Assembly (NCBI GenBank): GCA_964348225.1 | Contig: CAYGBM010000012.1 | Span: forward strand, 1 to 30,976 | Direction: 5' to 3' | Source of the DNA: CAYGBM01 sp964348225 | Lineage (GTDB): Bacteria > Patescibacteriota > Minisyncoccia > Minisyncoccales > CG1-02-41-26 | DNA length: 30,976 bases | Shown here: one piece after another, positions 8,642-14,372 of the stretch | How the letters are laid out: every line of letters starts with the position of its first letter | Numbering within the stretch: position 1 is the first letter of the stretch | The notes under the pieces: generated by a model | What the model was told of the DNA's origin: nothing | Databases searched by the model: none | Seen by the model: the letters and a program-made list of their open reading frames with translations, nothing else | Position numbers and translations under genes: made by a program

Positions 8642-9226
8642 TCAAAGCTTTACCGCGCAATCAATGGAAAATACTCCTTCGTTGAAAATACTTTTTATGG
8701 GATTGACATCAGCAGCTCCAATAATAGTCAAGATAATTCCAACAATCATATAAGCGCCATAAACCAGAGCCAGCCCTATGAGCACTCCTTTCATTAAGGT
8801 TTTACCCCGGGTTAATAAATTAGGATTCACTCCGCCGAAATAAAGCATCAATCCACCAGCAACTAGCATTAAAACAGCCAGAGGCGGCACAATATAAATC
8901 AGAACAAAACTGATAATGCCGTCAATCATTACAAAGAAATGACAAAGCTGGCAATGGAGGTAGATTTGCCTTAGAGGATCAGATTTATCTCCACAACGTT
9001 CTTCAGCTAATTTCTTAAAATCCTCTATCTTTTCAGGACTCCAAGTATTAGGAATATTAAAACCAGCACCTGATACCTCCACGCATTTCCCACAAGGCAC
9101 AAAACCAGTATAGCGAACATCTTGCCCATTAACTTCATAAGTGTTGTTCGCTGAACAATTAAAAAAAGGTAAGAACAAGCCAGCTAAGATAATAACCAAA
9201 AAAACTGGTGCTATTCTTCGGAGCAT
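8642..9226 (-). CDS. Cys-rich VirB2/TrbC-like pilin or membrane subunit
   Basis: 194 residues. A signal-like hydrophobic N-terminus (LRRIAPVFLVIILAGLFLPFF) is followed by a short exported region with paired cysteines (PCGKC, then RCGDK and HCQLCHFF). The C-terminal half has two strongly hydrophobic helices separated by a Gly-rich turn (LMLYFGGVNP, then LTRGKTLMKGVLIGLALVYGAYMI). The two-helix layout after a signal peptide resembles VirB2/TrbC pilins of type IV secretion systems. No other secretion gene is present in the window, so its role (pilus, channel or envelope) is open. A TATAAT extended -10 lies 6 nt before ATG 9226, implying a leaderless mRNA. Family assignment is from topology, not a clear signature. 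Confidence 0.6.
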   Translation of the reverse strand: MLRRIAPVFLVIILAGLFLPFFNCSANNTYEVNGQDVRYTGFVPCGKCVEVSGAGFNIPNTWSPEKIEDFKKLAEERCGDKSDPLRQIYLHCQLCHFFVMIDGIISFVLIYIVPPLAVLMLVAGGLMLYFGGVNPNLLTRGKTLMKGVLIGLALVYGAYMIVGIILTIIGAADVNPIKSIFNEGVFSIDCAVKL

Positions 9227-9232
9227 TGAATC

Positions 9233-9241
9233 ATTATAGCA
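9233..9241 (-). promoter_or_regulatory. Extended -10 promoter, leaderless start of the Cys-rich membrane protein
   Basis: On the minus strand, TGC-TATAAT is followed by six bases (GATTCA) and then ATG 9226. Transcription would begin at or within a base of the A of ATG. No -35 box is seen, as expected for an extended -10 promoter. Confidence 0.6.
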
Positions 9242-9315
9242 GAATCTAAAATAAAAAAAAGACCTGTGAATAAATAATTCTTAATTTTTAATTATTAATT
9301 CTTAATTTATTCTTA

Positions 9316-9390
9316 TGCCCCCGGCAAGAGTCGAACTTGCAAATCTCCGCGTCCGAAGCGCGGCGCCTTATCCAGTTAGACCACAGGGGC
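9316..9390 (-). tRNA. tRNA-Arg (UCG)
   Basis: Minus-strand cloverleaf: acceptor GCCCCTG/CGGGGGC, anticodon stem CCGCG/CGCGG with loop CTTCGGA (anticodon TCG), T arm GCAAG-TTCGACT-CTTGC, discriminator A. No CCA is encoded; the next bases are TAAGAATAA. Confidence 0.95.
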
Positions 9391-9416
9391 TCTATACCCA
9401 AAACTTACCAAAAAAA

Positions 9417-9445
9417 TTGAAAAAAATCAATTTCCGTAGCATAAT
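9417..9445 (+). promoter_or_regulatory. Promoter of cca, leaderless
   Basis: TTGAAA (9417-9422), a 17-bp spacer, then CATAAT (9440-9445). Only six bases separate the -10 from ATG 9452, so the predicted start point is the initiation codon itself. There is no Shine-Dalgarno site. Confidence 0.6.
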
Positions 9446-9451
9446 AAACCT

Positions 9452-10996
9452 ATGGAAATCCCAAAAGAAGTAAAAAATATCTTGAGCATATTGGAAAAGA
9501 ATAAATATCAAGCCTACATAGTAGGGGGGTGTGTTCGCGATGTTCTAAGAGGCGCTGCCCCTAAAGATTGGGACGTGGCAACAAACGCCACACCAGAAGA
9601 AATCCAAGCAACATTCAAAAAAGCAGGCTTTAAAAGTTTCTATGAGAATCAATTCGGCACAGTAACTGTTTTAACAAAATCAAAAACAGAGGCCTTAAAA
9701 GAGATTGAGATTACTCCCTTTCGGACCGATGAAAAATACACAGACAAACGTCATCCCGATAAAATCAGCTGGGCAAAAACAATTGAGCAAGACTTAGCAA
9801 GAAGAGACTTCACCATCAATGCCATAGCTGGTTCAATTCGTAGCGATCGCTACAGATTGAACCAAGGCAAAAATACCTCAAAATATAAGGCTGGTAGTGG
9901 AACGAAACAAAGTTTTGAGGTTATTGACCCTTTCAAAGGGCAAAAAGACTTAGAAAATAAGGTTATTCGGGCGGTTGGCAAGCCAGAGAAGAGATTTTCA
10001 GAAGACGCCTTGAGATTAATGAGAGCAGTGCGGTTCGCAGTTTCGCTAGAACCTGATAAAATCTGGCAGATTGAAGAAAAAACAGAAAAAGCCCTGAAAA
10101 AAAATGCCCATCTCCTTGATTTTATTTCAGAAGAAAGAATAAGAGATGAGTTAATGAAAATCATAATGTGCCATCAGGCAGCCAAAGGCATAGAGATTTT
10201 AAGAAGGCTGGGGCTTTTGAAATATATTATTCCAGAGCTTGAACAAGGCTTTGGTATTTGGCAGAACAAACACCACATCTATCAGGTTTATCAGCACGGG
10301 ATTTTGAGCTTAAACTATGCTTGCAAGCACAATTTTTCAAAGCATGTCAGATTAGCATCTCTTTTGCACGATATTGGCAAGCCCAAAACAAAAAAAGGCG
10401 AGGGGCTTGATTCAACTTTTTACAACCACGAGGTTGTTGGCGCTAAAATGACCTGCCAGATTCTAGAAAGGCTAAAATTCTCCAAAAAAGACATTGAAAA
10501 AATAGCCAAGCTGGTAAGATATCATCTTTTCTATTACAATGTGGGTGAGGTTGGCGAATCATCTGTCCGCCGCCTCTTACGCAAGGTAGGACAAGAAGAT
10601 ATTGAAGAACTTTTGCAAGTAAGGCAGGCTGATAGAATCGGTTCTGGTGTACCCAAAGCCGAGCCTTACAAGCTAAGGCATTTAAAATATTTGTTTGAAA
10701 AGGTATCGCGCGACCCGATTTCATCTACAATGTTGAAGATTGATGGCAATGATATTATGAAAATGCTTGATATTAAGCCTAGTCCTAAGGTAGGACAAAT
10801 CTTGTCCTACCTCCTGTCCCAGGTTCTGTCCGACCCAAAAAAGAATGTCCGAGCCCTTTTGGAAAAAGAAACAGCAAGATTAGGCAAATTATCTGACCAA
10901 GAACTTGAAAAATTAGCTCAAAAAGCTAAAAAAGAGATTGAAACCATAGAAACAAAGCAAGACCAAATGACCAAAAACAAATATTGGGTTACCTAA
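9452..10996 (+). CDS. cca: CCA-adding enzyme / poly(A) polymerase family nucleotidyltransferase with HD domain
   Basis: 514 residues. The nucleotidyltransferase head has GGCVRD (25-30), the catalytic carboxylates in KDWDVAT and the RRDFTINA template motif. A tRNA-binding neck follows, then an HD phosphohydrolase domain with LASLLHDIGKP and later YNHE and VRYHLFYY. It builds or repairs tRNA 3' CCA ends, which is needed here because none of the four tRNAs in the window encodes CCA. Poly(A) polymerase activity cannot be excluded from sequence. Between RRDFTINAIA and VIDPFKGQKDL, where family members normally have a short hairpin, it carries about 30 extra residues (about 126-155). These are encoded by a 36-bp palindrome plus a second inverted repeat (9875-9883 with 9913-9921). 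Start chosen at ATG 9452 because a promoter sits 6 nt before it. Confidence 0.93.
   Translation: MEIPKEVKNILSILEKNKYQAYIVGGCVRDVLRGAAPKDWDVATNATPEEIQATFKKAGFKSFYENQFGTVTVLTKSKTEALKEIEITPFRTDEKYTDKRHPDKISWAKTIEQDLARRDFTINAIAGSIRSDRYRLNQGKNTSKYKAGSGTKQSFEVIDPFKGQKDLENKVIRAVGKPEKRFSEDALRLMRAVRFAVSLEPDKIWQIEEKTEKALKKNAHLLDFISEERIRDELMKIIMCHQAAKGIEILRRLGLLKYIIPELEQGFGIWQNKHHIYQVYQHGILSLNYACKHNFSKHVRLASLLHDIGKPKTKKGEGLDSTFYNHEVVGAKMTCQILERLKFSKKDIEKIAKLVRYHLFYYNVGEVGESSVRRLLRKVGQEDIEELLQVRQADRIGSGVPKAEPYKLRHLKYLFEKVSRDPISSTMLKIDGNDIMKMLDIKPSPKVGQILSYLLSQVLSDPKKNVRALLEKETARLGKLSDQELEKLAQKAKKEIETIETKQDQMTKNKYWVT
9829..9864. repeat. In-frame palindromic element in cca
   Basis: 36-bp palindrome centred at 9846/9847 on CGATCG. 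The outer arms TGGTTCAAT and ATTGAACCA and the inner 14-mer GTAGCGATCGCTAC pair perfectly; two intervening base pairs do not match. It is read as GSIRSDRYRLNQ. Aligned over 30 positions centred on the same CGATCG, 22 match the palindrome of tgt and rsmA, so I place it in the same family. Confidence 0.8.
10788..10812. repeat. Perfect inverted repeat inside cca
   Basis: AGGTAGGACAA, the 3-nt loop ATC, then TTGTCCTACCT: an 11-bp stem inside codons for KVGQILSYLL. The same AAGGTAGGACAA word occurs once more about 200 bp upstream in the gene. Protein length here looks normal, so this is not clearly an insertion. Confidence 0.6.
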
Positions 10997-11057
10997 GCTT
11001 AAATCTTAAAACTAAAATCTAAAATCTACATCTAAAAAGTAAAATATTGATTGTGAA

Positions 11058-11128
11058 CGGGCTGTGGTGTAATAGCAGCATACAGCTTTCGGGAAGCTGC
11101 AGTTCCGGTGCAAATCCGGACAGCCCGA
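11058..11128 (+). tRNA. tRNA-Pro (CGG) with atypical D and T loops
   Basis: Acceptor CGGGCTG/CAGCCCG, D stem GTGT/GCAT, anticodon stem CAGCT/AGCTG with loop TTCGGGA (anticodon CGG, G37), T stem TCCGG/CCGGA, discriminator A, no CCA. The D loop is only AATAGCA and lacks the usual GG. The T loop is TGCAAAT, so position 55 is G instead of T. Both partners of the normal G18-psi55 contact are changed. All stems are intact, so it is probably functional. Confidence 0.85.
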
Positions 11129-11485
11129 AAAGAAAACAAAGTCTCTATTTCTTCCAGCAATTTCATACAAAACAAATTCGTGTTTCGTCAGTGAAACCAA
11201 CTAAAATACTTTTTGGTATGGTGACTTTGTCTTTTGTGATAAAAAACAATATAATCAAACCAAAGGATTTATTATTAATAATCCACAGAATTTACAGAAG
11301 ATTTGCAGAGGATTTACAGGGGAACATCCCCTGTAAATTAACAGTAAGCTAACAGATTGGAGGGAAAATACTAATATTTTTTTCAGTATTTCTCAATAGT
11401 TGTTCAGTGTTTGTCAATATTTTATCCCTTGTTTGTCAATAATTTATCCTGTGGTTTTACTCCTTTTGTTAACAATTTTCCCACA
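11129..11485 (+). other. Non-coding stretch between tRNA-Pro and tgt
   Basis: No gene seen. It holds three imperfect copies of an 11-mer like GATTTACAGAG (about 11287-11320); a 12-bp perfect hairpin (ATTTACAGGGGA-ACA-TCCCCTGTAAAT, 11312-11338) whose arms resemble the outer arms of the compound element in tgt; and two 17-bp direct repeats just before tgt, listed separately. No clear promoter could be assigned for tgt. Confidence 0.6.
11411..11449 (+). repeat. Iteron-like direct repeats upstream of tgt
   Basis: TTGTCAATATTTTATCC (11411-11427) and TTGTCAATAATTTATCC (11433-11449) differ at one base and are spaced 22 bp start to start. A weaker third copy (TTCTCAATAGTTG) precedes them at about 11390. 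They could be an operator for tgt; no binding protein is known. Confidence 0.5.
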
Positions 11486-12742
11486 ATGGAGTTTAAAATT
11501 TTGAAAAAATCTAAAACATCAAGGGCTCGCCTCGGAGTCATTAAAACCTCGAACGGAATACTCTATAGCCCTGCTTTTTTCCCTGTTGCCACCCAAGCCT
11601 GTGTTAAAACCTTGGATTCTGAAGATATCAAAGAAATCGGATACAAAGGGATTCTATGCAACACTTATCATTTAATGTTGAGACCGGGCAGTGATTTAAT
11701 TCAAAAAATAGGTGGTCTGCATAAATTTATGGGCTTTAAAGGAGTAATTGCAACAGACAGTGGCGGATTTCAGGTATTTAGTTTAGGCAAAGGCATAGAA
11801 CACGGGGTTGGAAAAATCGCCAAGATATTTCCTGAAAACAAAATTACACCCAAGAAAAGAAATGGTTCTCTTGTTCACCCTGTTAAATCCCGCGAAGCGG
11901 GAACCCAGCCCTTTTTGAAAAGGGCTGGGTTATTTAACAGGGTAAAAATCAGGGAAGATGGCGTTTGGTTCCGCTCGCATATTGATGGCAAAGAACAATT
12001 TTTAAGCCCTGAAAAATCTATAAAAATCCAACAAGAGCTTGGAGGAGATATTATTTTTAGCTTGGACGAATGCACCTCTCCCCTTGATAATGCTTCTTAC
12101 ACAAAAAAAGCAATGGAAAGAACACACCGCTGGGCAAAACGTTGCCTGCAGGCCTTCCAACCAAACGTTTCAAATCGTGCCGATCGGCACGATTTGAAAC
12201 AAAAGCAAACGTTGTTTGGCGTTGTACAGGGAGGGCTTTGCAAAAATTTAAGGGTTGAAAGTGCTAAGTTCATTGGTAAACTACCTTTTTCTGGCTTTGG
12301 GATTGGTGGCAGCTTAGGAGTGGTGGTAGATAAAACAAAAAAAACAATGTATGAAATTCTGGATTGGACCATTCCATTACTGCCAGAAAACAAACCTCGC
12401 CATCTTTTAGGTATTGGTTATTTAGAGGATATTGAAAAATCCATTAAAAAAGGGGTGGACCTTTTTGATTCTGTCTATCCCACCCGGCTGGCTCGGCACG
12501 GTGCAGCAATAATATCCCAAGGGATTTTGGATATTAAAAAACCAGCTTTTTTAAAAGAGAAATCTCCTTTAGATAAAAAATGCTCCTGTATTGTGTGCCA
12601 AAGCTACTCAAGAGCATACCTTTCTCATCTTATCAGAGCTAATGAAATAACAGGTATGAGGCTTTTAACCCTGCACAACCTTTGCTTTTTTAAGGATTTT
12701 ATGGATAAAATAAGAGAGAGGATAAAAAAGGGCGTAATGTAA
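11486..12742 (+). CDS. tgt: tRNA-guanine transglycosylase (Tgt)
   Basis: Exchanges G34 of GUN-anticodon tRNAs for preQ1 or queuine. No queuosine biosynthesis gene is nearby, so salvage of the base is likely. Visible motifs: TDSGGFQVFSLG (general acid/base Asp), DECTSPL, LFGVVQGG, the nucleophile Asp in DLFDSVYPTR, and a zinc site CSCIVC with a downstream His in LLTLHN. ATG 11486 is used because MEFKILKKS is the conserved start; an upstream TTG (11411) would add 25 unrelated residues. Length is 418 residues against about 370-380 for the family. The excess sits in two places: residues about 131-153 before VKIREDGVWF, and about 225-238 before KQTLFGVVQGG. Both coincide with palindromic DNA elements and fall where homologues have surface loops. 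Confidence 0.95.
   Translation: MEFKILKKSKTSRARLGVIKTSNGILYSPAFFPVATQACVKTLDSEDIKEIGYKGILCNTYHLMLRPGSDLIQKIGGLHKFMGFKGVIATDSGGFQVFSLGKGIEHGVGKIAKIFPENKITPKKRNGSLVHPVKSREAGTQPFLKRAGLFNRVKIREDGVWFRSHIDGKEQFLSPEKSIKIQQELGGDIIFSLDECTSPLDNASYTKKAMERTHRWAKRCLQAFQPNVSNRADRHDLKQKQTLFGVVQGGLCKNLRVESAKFIGKLPFSGFGIGGSLGVVVDKTKKTMYEILDWTIPLLPENKPRHLLGIGYLEDIEKSIKKGVDLFDSVYPTRLARHGAAIISQGILDIKKPAFLKEKSPLDKKCSCIVCQSYSRAYLSHLIRANEITGMRLLTLHNLCFFKDFMDKIRERIKKGVM
11877..11943. repeat. Compound nested palindromic element inside tgt
   Basis: The outer arms ACCCTGTTAAAT (11877-11888) and ATTTAACAGGGT (11932-11943) pair over 12 bp. Inside lie two more hairpins: CCCGC-GAA-GCGGG (11889-11901) and a 30-bp palindrome with arms AACCCAGCCCTTTT and AAAAGGGCTGGGTT (11902-11931). 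It is read as HPVKSREAGTQPFLKRAGLF-type residues without a stop. The layout suggests one palindrome inserted in another. Confidence 0.85.
12167..12200. repeat. 34-bp perfect palindrome in tgt, identical to the core of the rsmA copy
   Basis: The half-site GTTTCAAATCGTGCCGA is followed directly by its exact reverse complement. It is read as VSNRADRHDLK. The same 34 bp recurs at 30643-30676 in rsmA in another reading frame. Of the three frames only the third contains a stop (TGA), and that frame is not used in either gene. Confidence 0.95.
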
Positions 12743-12753
12743 AAAAGAAGAGC

Positions 12754-12790
12754 CCGCCTACGTCCTTCGATAAACTTAGGACTTCGGCGG
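12754..12790. repeat. Imperfect inverted repeat downstream of tgt
   Basis: CCGCC...GGCGG (12754-12758 / 12786-12790) encloses GTCC...GGAC (12762-12765 / 12779-12782). There is no T tract, so it is unlikely to be an intrinsic terminator. It may be a dispersed repeat or a weak 3' structure. Confidence 0.4.
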
Positions 12791-12865
12791 ACATAACCCT
12801 CCTACACCAAGGTTACTGAAGGGCAAGGGAACAACTAAATTCACTTTGCTTATTAAGTCGTTAAT

Positions 12866-12936
12866 GGGCCTATAGCTCAACGGCAGAGCGCTGCTGTCGC
12901 ATAGCAGAGATGTGAGTTCAATTCTCACTGGGTCCA
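12866..12936 (+). tRNA. tRNA-Ala (CGC)
   Basis: Acceptor GGGCCTA/TGGGTCC contains the G3-T70 wobble pair that identifies alanine tRNA. D stem GCTC/GAGC, anticodon stem CTGCT/AGCAG with loop GTCGCAT (anticodon CGC), T arm GTGAG-TTCAATT-CTCAC, discriminator A. No CCA is encoded. Confidence 0.93.
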
Positions 12937-13003
12937 CACTATAAAATCTAACATATATTTAATGCTTCTTTTGTCCAGGGGTATTTTTTTATGCTTCAAA
13001 AAC

Positions 13004-13032
13004 TTGACATTTGTGGGGATTTTATGTTATAT
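13004..13032 (+). promoter_or_regulatory. Strong sigma70-type promoter of the sigma factor gene
   Basis: TTGACA (13004-13009), 17-bp spacer, TTATAT (13027-13032); shifted by one base it reads TGT-TATATT, an extended -10. The leader is about 65 nt and contains a small hairpin GGCTT-TTT-AAGCC (13059-13071) before the ribosome site. Confidence 0.75.
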
Positions 13033-13104
13033 TGCCGGGCAGAACACTAGAACATGGTGGCTTTTTAAGCCTTTAATTTGCACACTTTTTAAGGAGGGGA
13101 AGAA

Positions 13105-13695
13105 ATGAGCACACAAAACGCAGGTATCAGGGAAGAAAGGTTTATGCCTGAATTCCTTGATGAAGATAGAAAAAAAGAAGAATTTGAAGAATTAGCCCTT
13201 CAGTATATGGATACAATATACTGGGCGGCTATGAGAATGGCAAAAAACGAAGAGGACGCCGAGGATCTAGTCCAAGAGGCATACTTAAGGGCATATCGTT
13301 TCTTCGATAAATTCAGGAAGGGCAGCAACTTCAAGGCTTGGCTGCTCAAGATTCTCAGGAACGTAGCTATAAACGCATCGATCAAGGCGCGGAAAACGCC
13401 GCCGATGTATGACGTAGACAGACTCGCTGATGCTGACATTCTAGTGAGTGAAGCCACGCCTGAGAATGAAATTTTCAACAGTCTTCTTGATGAAGAGCTT
13501 GCTAATGCCATAAACGCCTTACCAGAATGCTATCGTATTACTCTAGTACTGTCAGATTTAGAAGGACTACCATACAAAGAGATAGCTGAAACTCTTAATT
13601 GCCCAGAAGGCACTGTGATGTCTAGGCTCCATAGAGGGAGAAAGCTACTCAGGAAAAGTCTTTATGAGTATGCTAAAAAGCGCGGATACGTCTAG
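13105..13695 (+). CDS. ECF-type (sigma70 family group 4) RNA polymerase sigma factor
   Basis: 196 residues. Region 2 (about 25-95) has MRMAKNEEDAEDLVQEAYLRAY and FDKFRKGSNFKAWLLKILRN. Region 4 (about 140-185) has ALPECYRITLVLSDLEGLPYKEIAE and the helix-turn-helix LNCPEGTVMSRLHRGRKLLR. These are typical of ECF sigma factors (SigR/RpoE-like). Regions 1 and 3 are absent, as expected. The ATG follows a perfect AAGGAGG site with 7-nt spacing, and a consensus promoter lies 100 nt upstream. Both are unusual beside the leaderless housekeeping genes here and suggest high expression. No anti-sigma gene adjoins it, so control may be at other levels. Its regulon is unknown. Confidence 0.93.
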   Translation: MSTQNAGIREERFMPEFLDEDRKKEEFEELALQYMDTIYWAAMRMAKNEEDAEDLVQEAYLRAYRFFDKFRKGSNFKAWLLKILRNVAINASIKARKTPPMYDVDRLADADILVSEATPENEIFNSLLDEELANAINALPECYRITLVLSDLEGLPYKEIAETLNCPEGTVMSRLHRGRKLLRKSLYEYAKKRGYV

Positions 13696-13747
13696 TAGAG
13701 AATGCCCTATCGGAATTCCCCAGTCCCTGAGAATTTGTATCACCAAT

Positions 13748-13844
13748 AGCCCCTTGAGACACAAAGTAATTCCCAAACCAGCCACGGAACAAGCCTCGCT
13801 TGCTACGTGAGTCCTGCTATGTTTTCAAGGGGCTGTATTTTTTT
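13748..13844 (+). terminator. Long-range stem and T tract after the sigma gene, enclosing a structured loop
   Basis: AGCCCCTTGA (13748-13757) pairs with TCAAGGGGCT (13825-13834), followed by a T tract (13838-13844). The 67-nt interior contains its own stem: CACG/CGTG (13783-13786 / 13806-13809) around CAAGC-CTC-GCTTG (13790-13802). It is probably the sigma gene's terminator, but the large ordered loop is more than a terminator needs and could be a small 3'-derived RNA. Confidence 0.6.
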
Positions 13845-13855
13845 ATCTGCTGCGT

Positions 13856-13861
13856 TATAAT
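13856..13861 (+). promoter_or_regulatory. -10 element of yraN, leaderless
   Basis: TATAAT ends five bases before ATG 13867, so the transcript should begin at the start codon. No -35 box is visible; the preceding bases belong to the T tract of the upstream stem. Confidence 0.45.
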
Positions 13862-13866
13862 AAACT

Positions 13867-14259
13867 ATGAATACCAAAGAAACAGGCAGGCTTGGTGAAG
13901 AAATTGCTGTTAATTATCTTAAAAAGAAAGGCTATAAGATTTTAGATGTGAATTTCAAAAACAAATGGGGAGAGATTGATATTATTGCTAAAAAGAAAAA
14001 GATTTTGCATTTTGTTGAAGTCAAGGCTATTCATAAAAAAGAGGGATTTTCTCCAGAAGATGAAATTAGCCAGAGAAAACAAAAACAACTTTTGAAAATG
14101 GTGCAAATCTATTTATCTCAAAATAATATTTCTTTTGAAACCCCCCACCAAATTGATGTTTTAGCTGTTGAGCTCAGGCATCACGGAGAAAATTCTCTTT
14201 GGGCTGAAAAAGAGGCTGGAATTCGTCACATAGAAAATGCTGTTGAGGATAATTATTAG
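13867..14259 (+). CDS. yraN: YraN/UPF0102 family endonuclease-fold protein
   Basis: 130 residues, close to the family norm of about 120. Conserved order: GRLGEEIAVNYLKKKGYKIL, then NWGEID-type sequence (NKWGEIDIIAKK), then LHFVEVKA. The E...GEID...EVK pattern is the PD-(D/E)xK-like nuclease core; the Asp and the Glu-x-Lys are all present. The family is often found near DNA-processing genes and is suspected to act on recombination or repair substrates, but no firm reaction is established. No Shine-Dalgarno site; a TATAAT lies 5 nt upstream of the ATG. Confidence 0.9.
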   Translation: MNTKETGRLGEEIAVNYLKKKGYKILDVNFKNKWGEIDIIAKKKKILHFVEVKAIHKKEGFSPEDEISQRKQKQLLKMVQIYLSQNNISFETPHQIDVLAVELRHHGENSLWAEKEAGIRHIENAVEDNY

Positions 14260-14270
14260 GGCTTTGCATA

Positions 14271-14342
14271 AAAAAAACCTGTCCGAGGTTCACCCCCACA
14301 CCAAAGGTTCGTTGGGTGTGGGGGCAAGACGGAGGGGTTTTT
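14271..14342. terminator. Bidirectional terminator between yraN and the cohesin operon
   Basis: CCCCCACACC (14293-14302) pairs with GGTGTGGGGG (14315-14324). Outside this, TCCG/CGGA and AAAAACC/GGTTTTT add outer stem, giving A and T tracts on both flanks. It sits exactly between two convergent genes. A related hairpin occurs at 26480-26513. Confidence 0.85.
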
Positions 14343-14372
14343 GTTTAGGCCCTCAAGACCCTTTAATCTTTT

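Noticed and set aside
11080..11128. Cobalamin-riboswitch-like words (GGGAAGC followed by CCGGTGCAAATCCGG)
   Set aside because: A complete tRNA-Pro cloverleaf explains all the bases, and the rest of the riboswitch core is missing.
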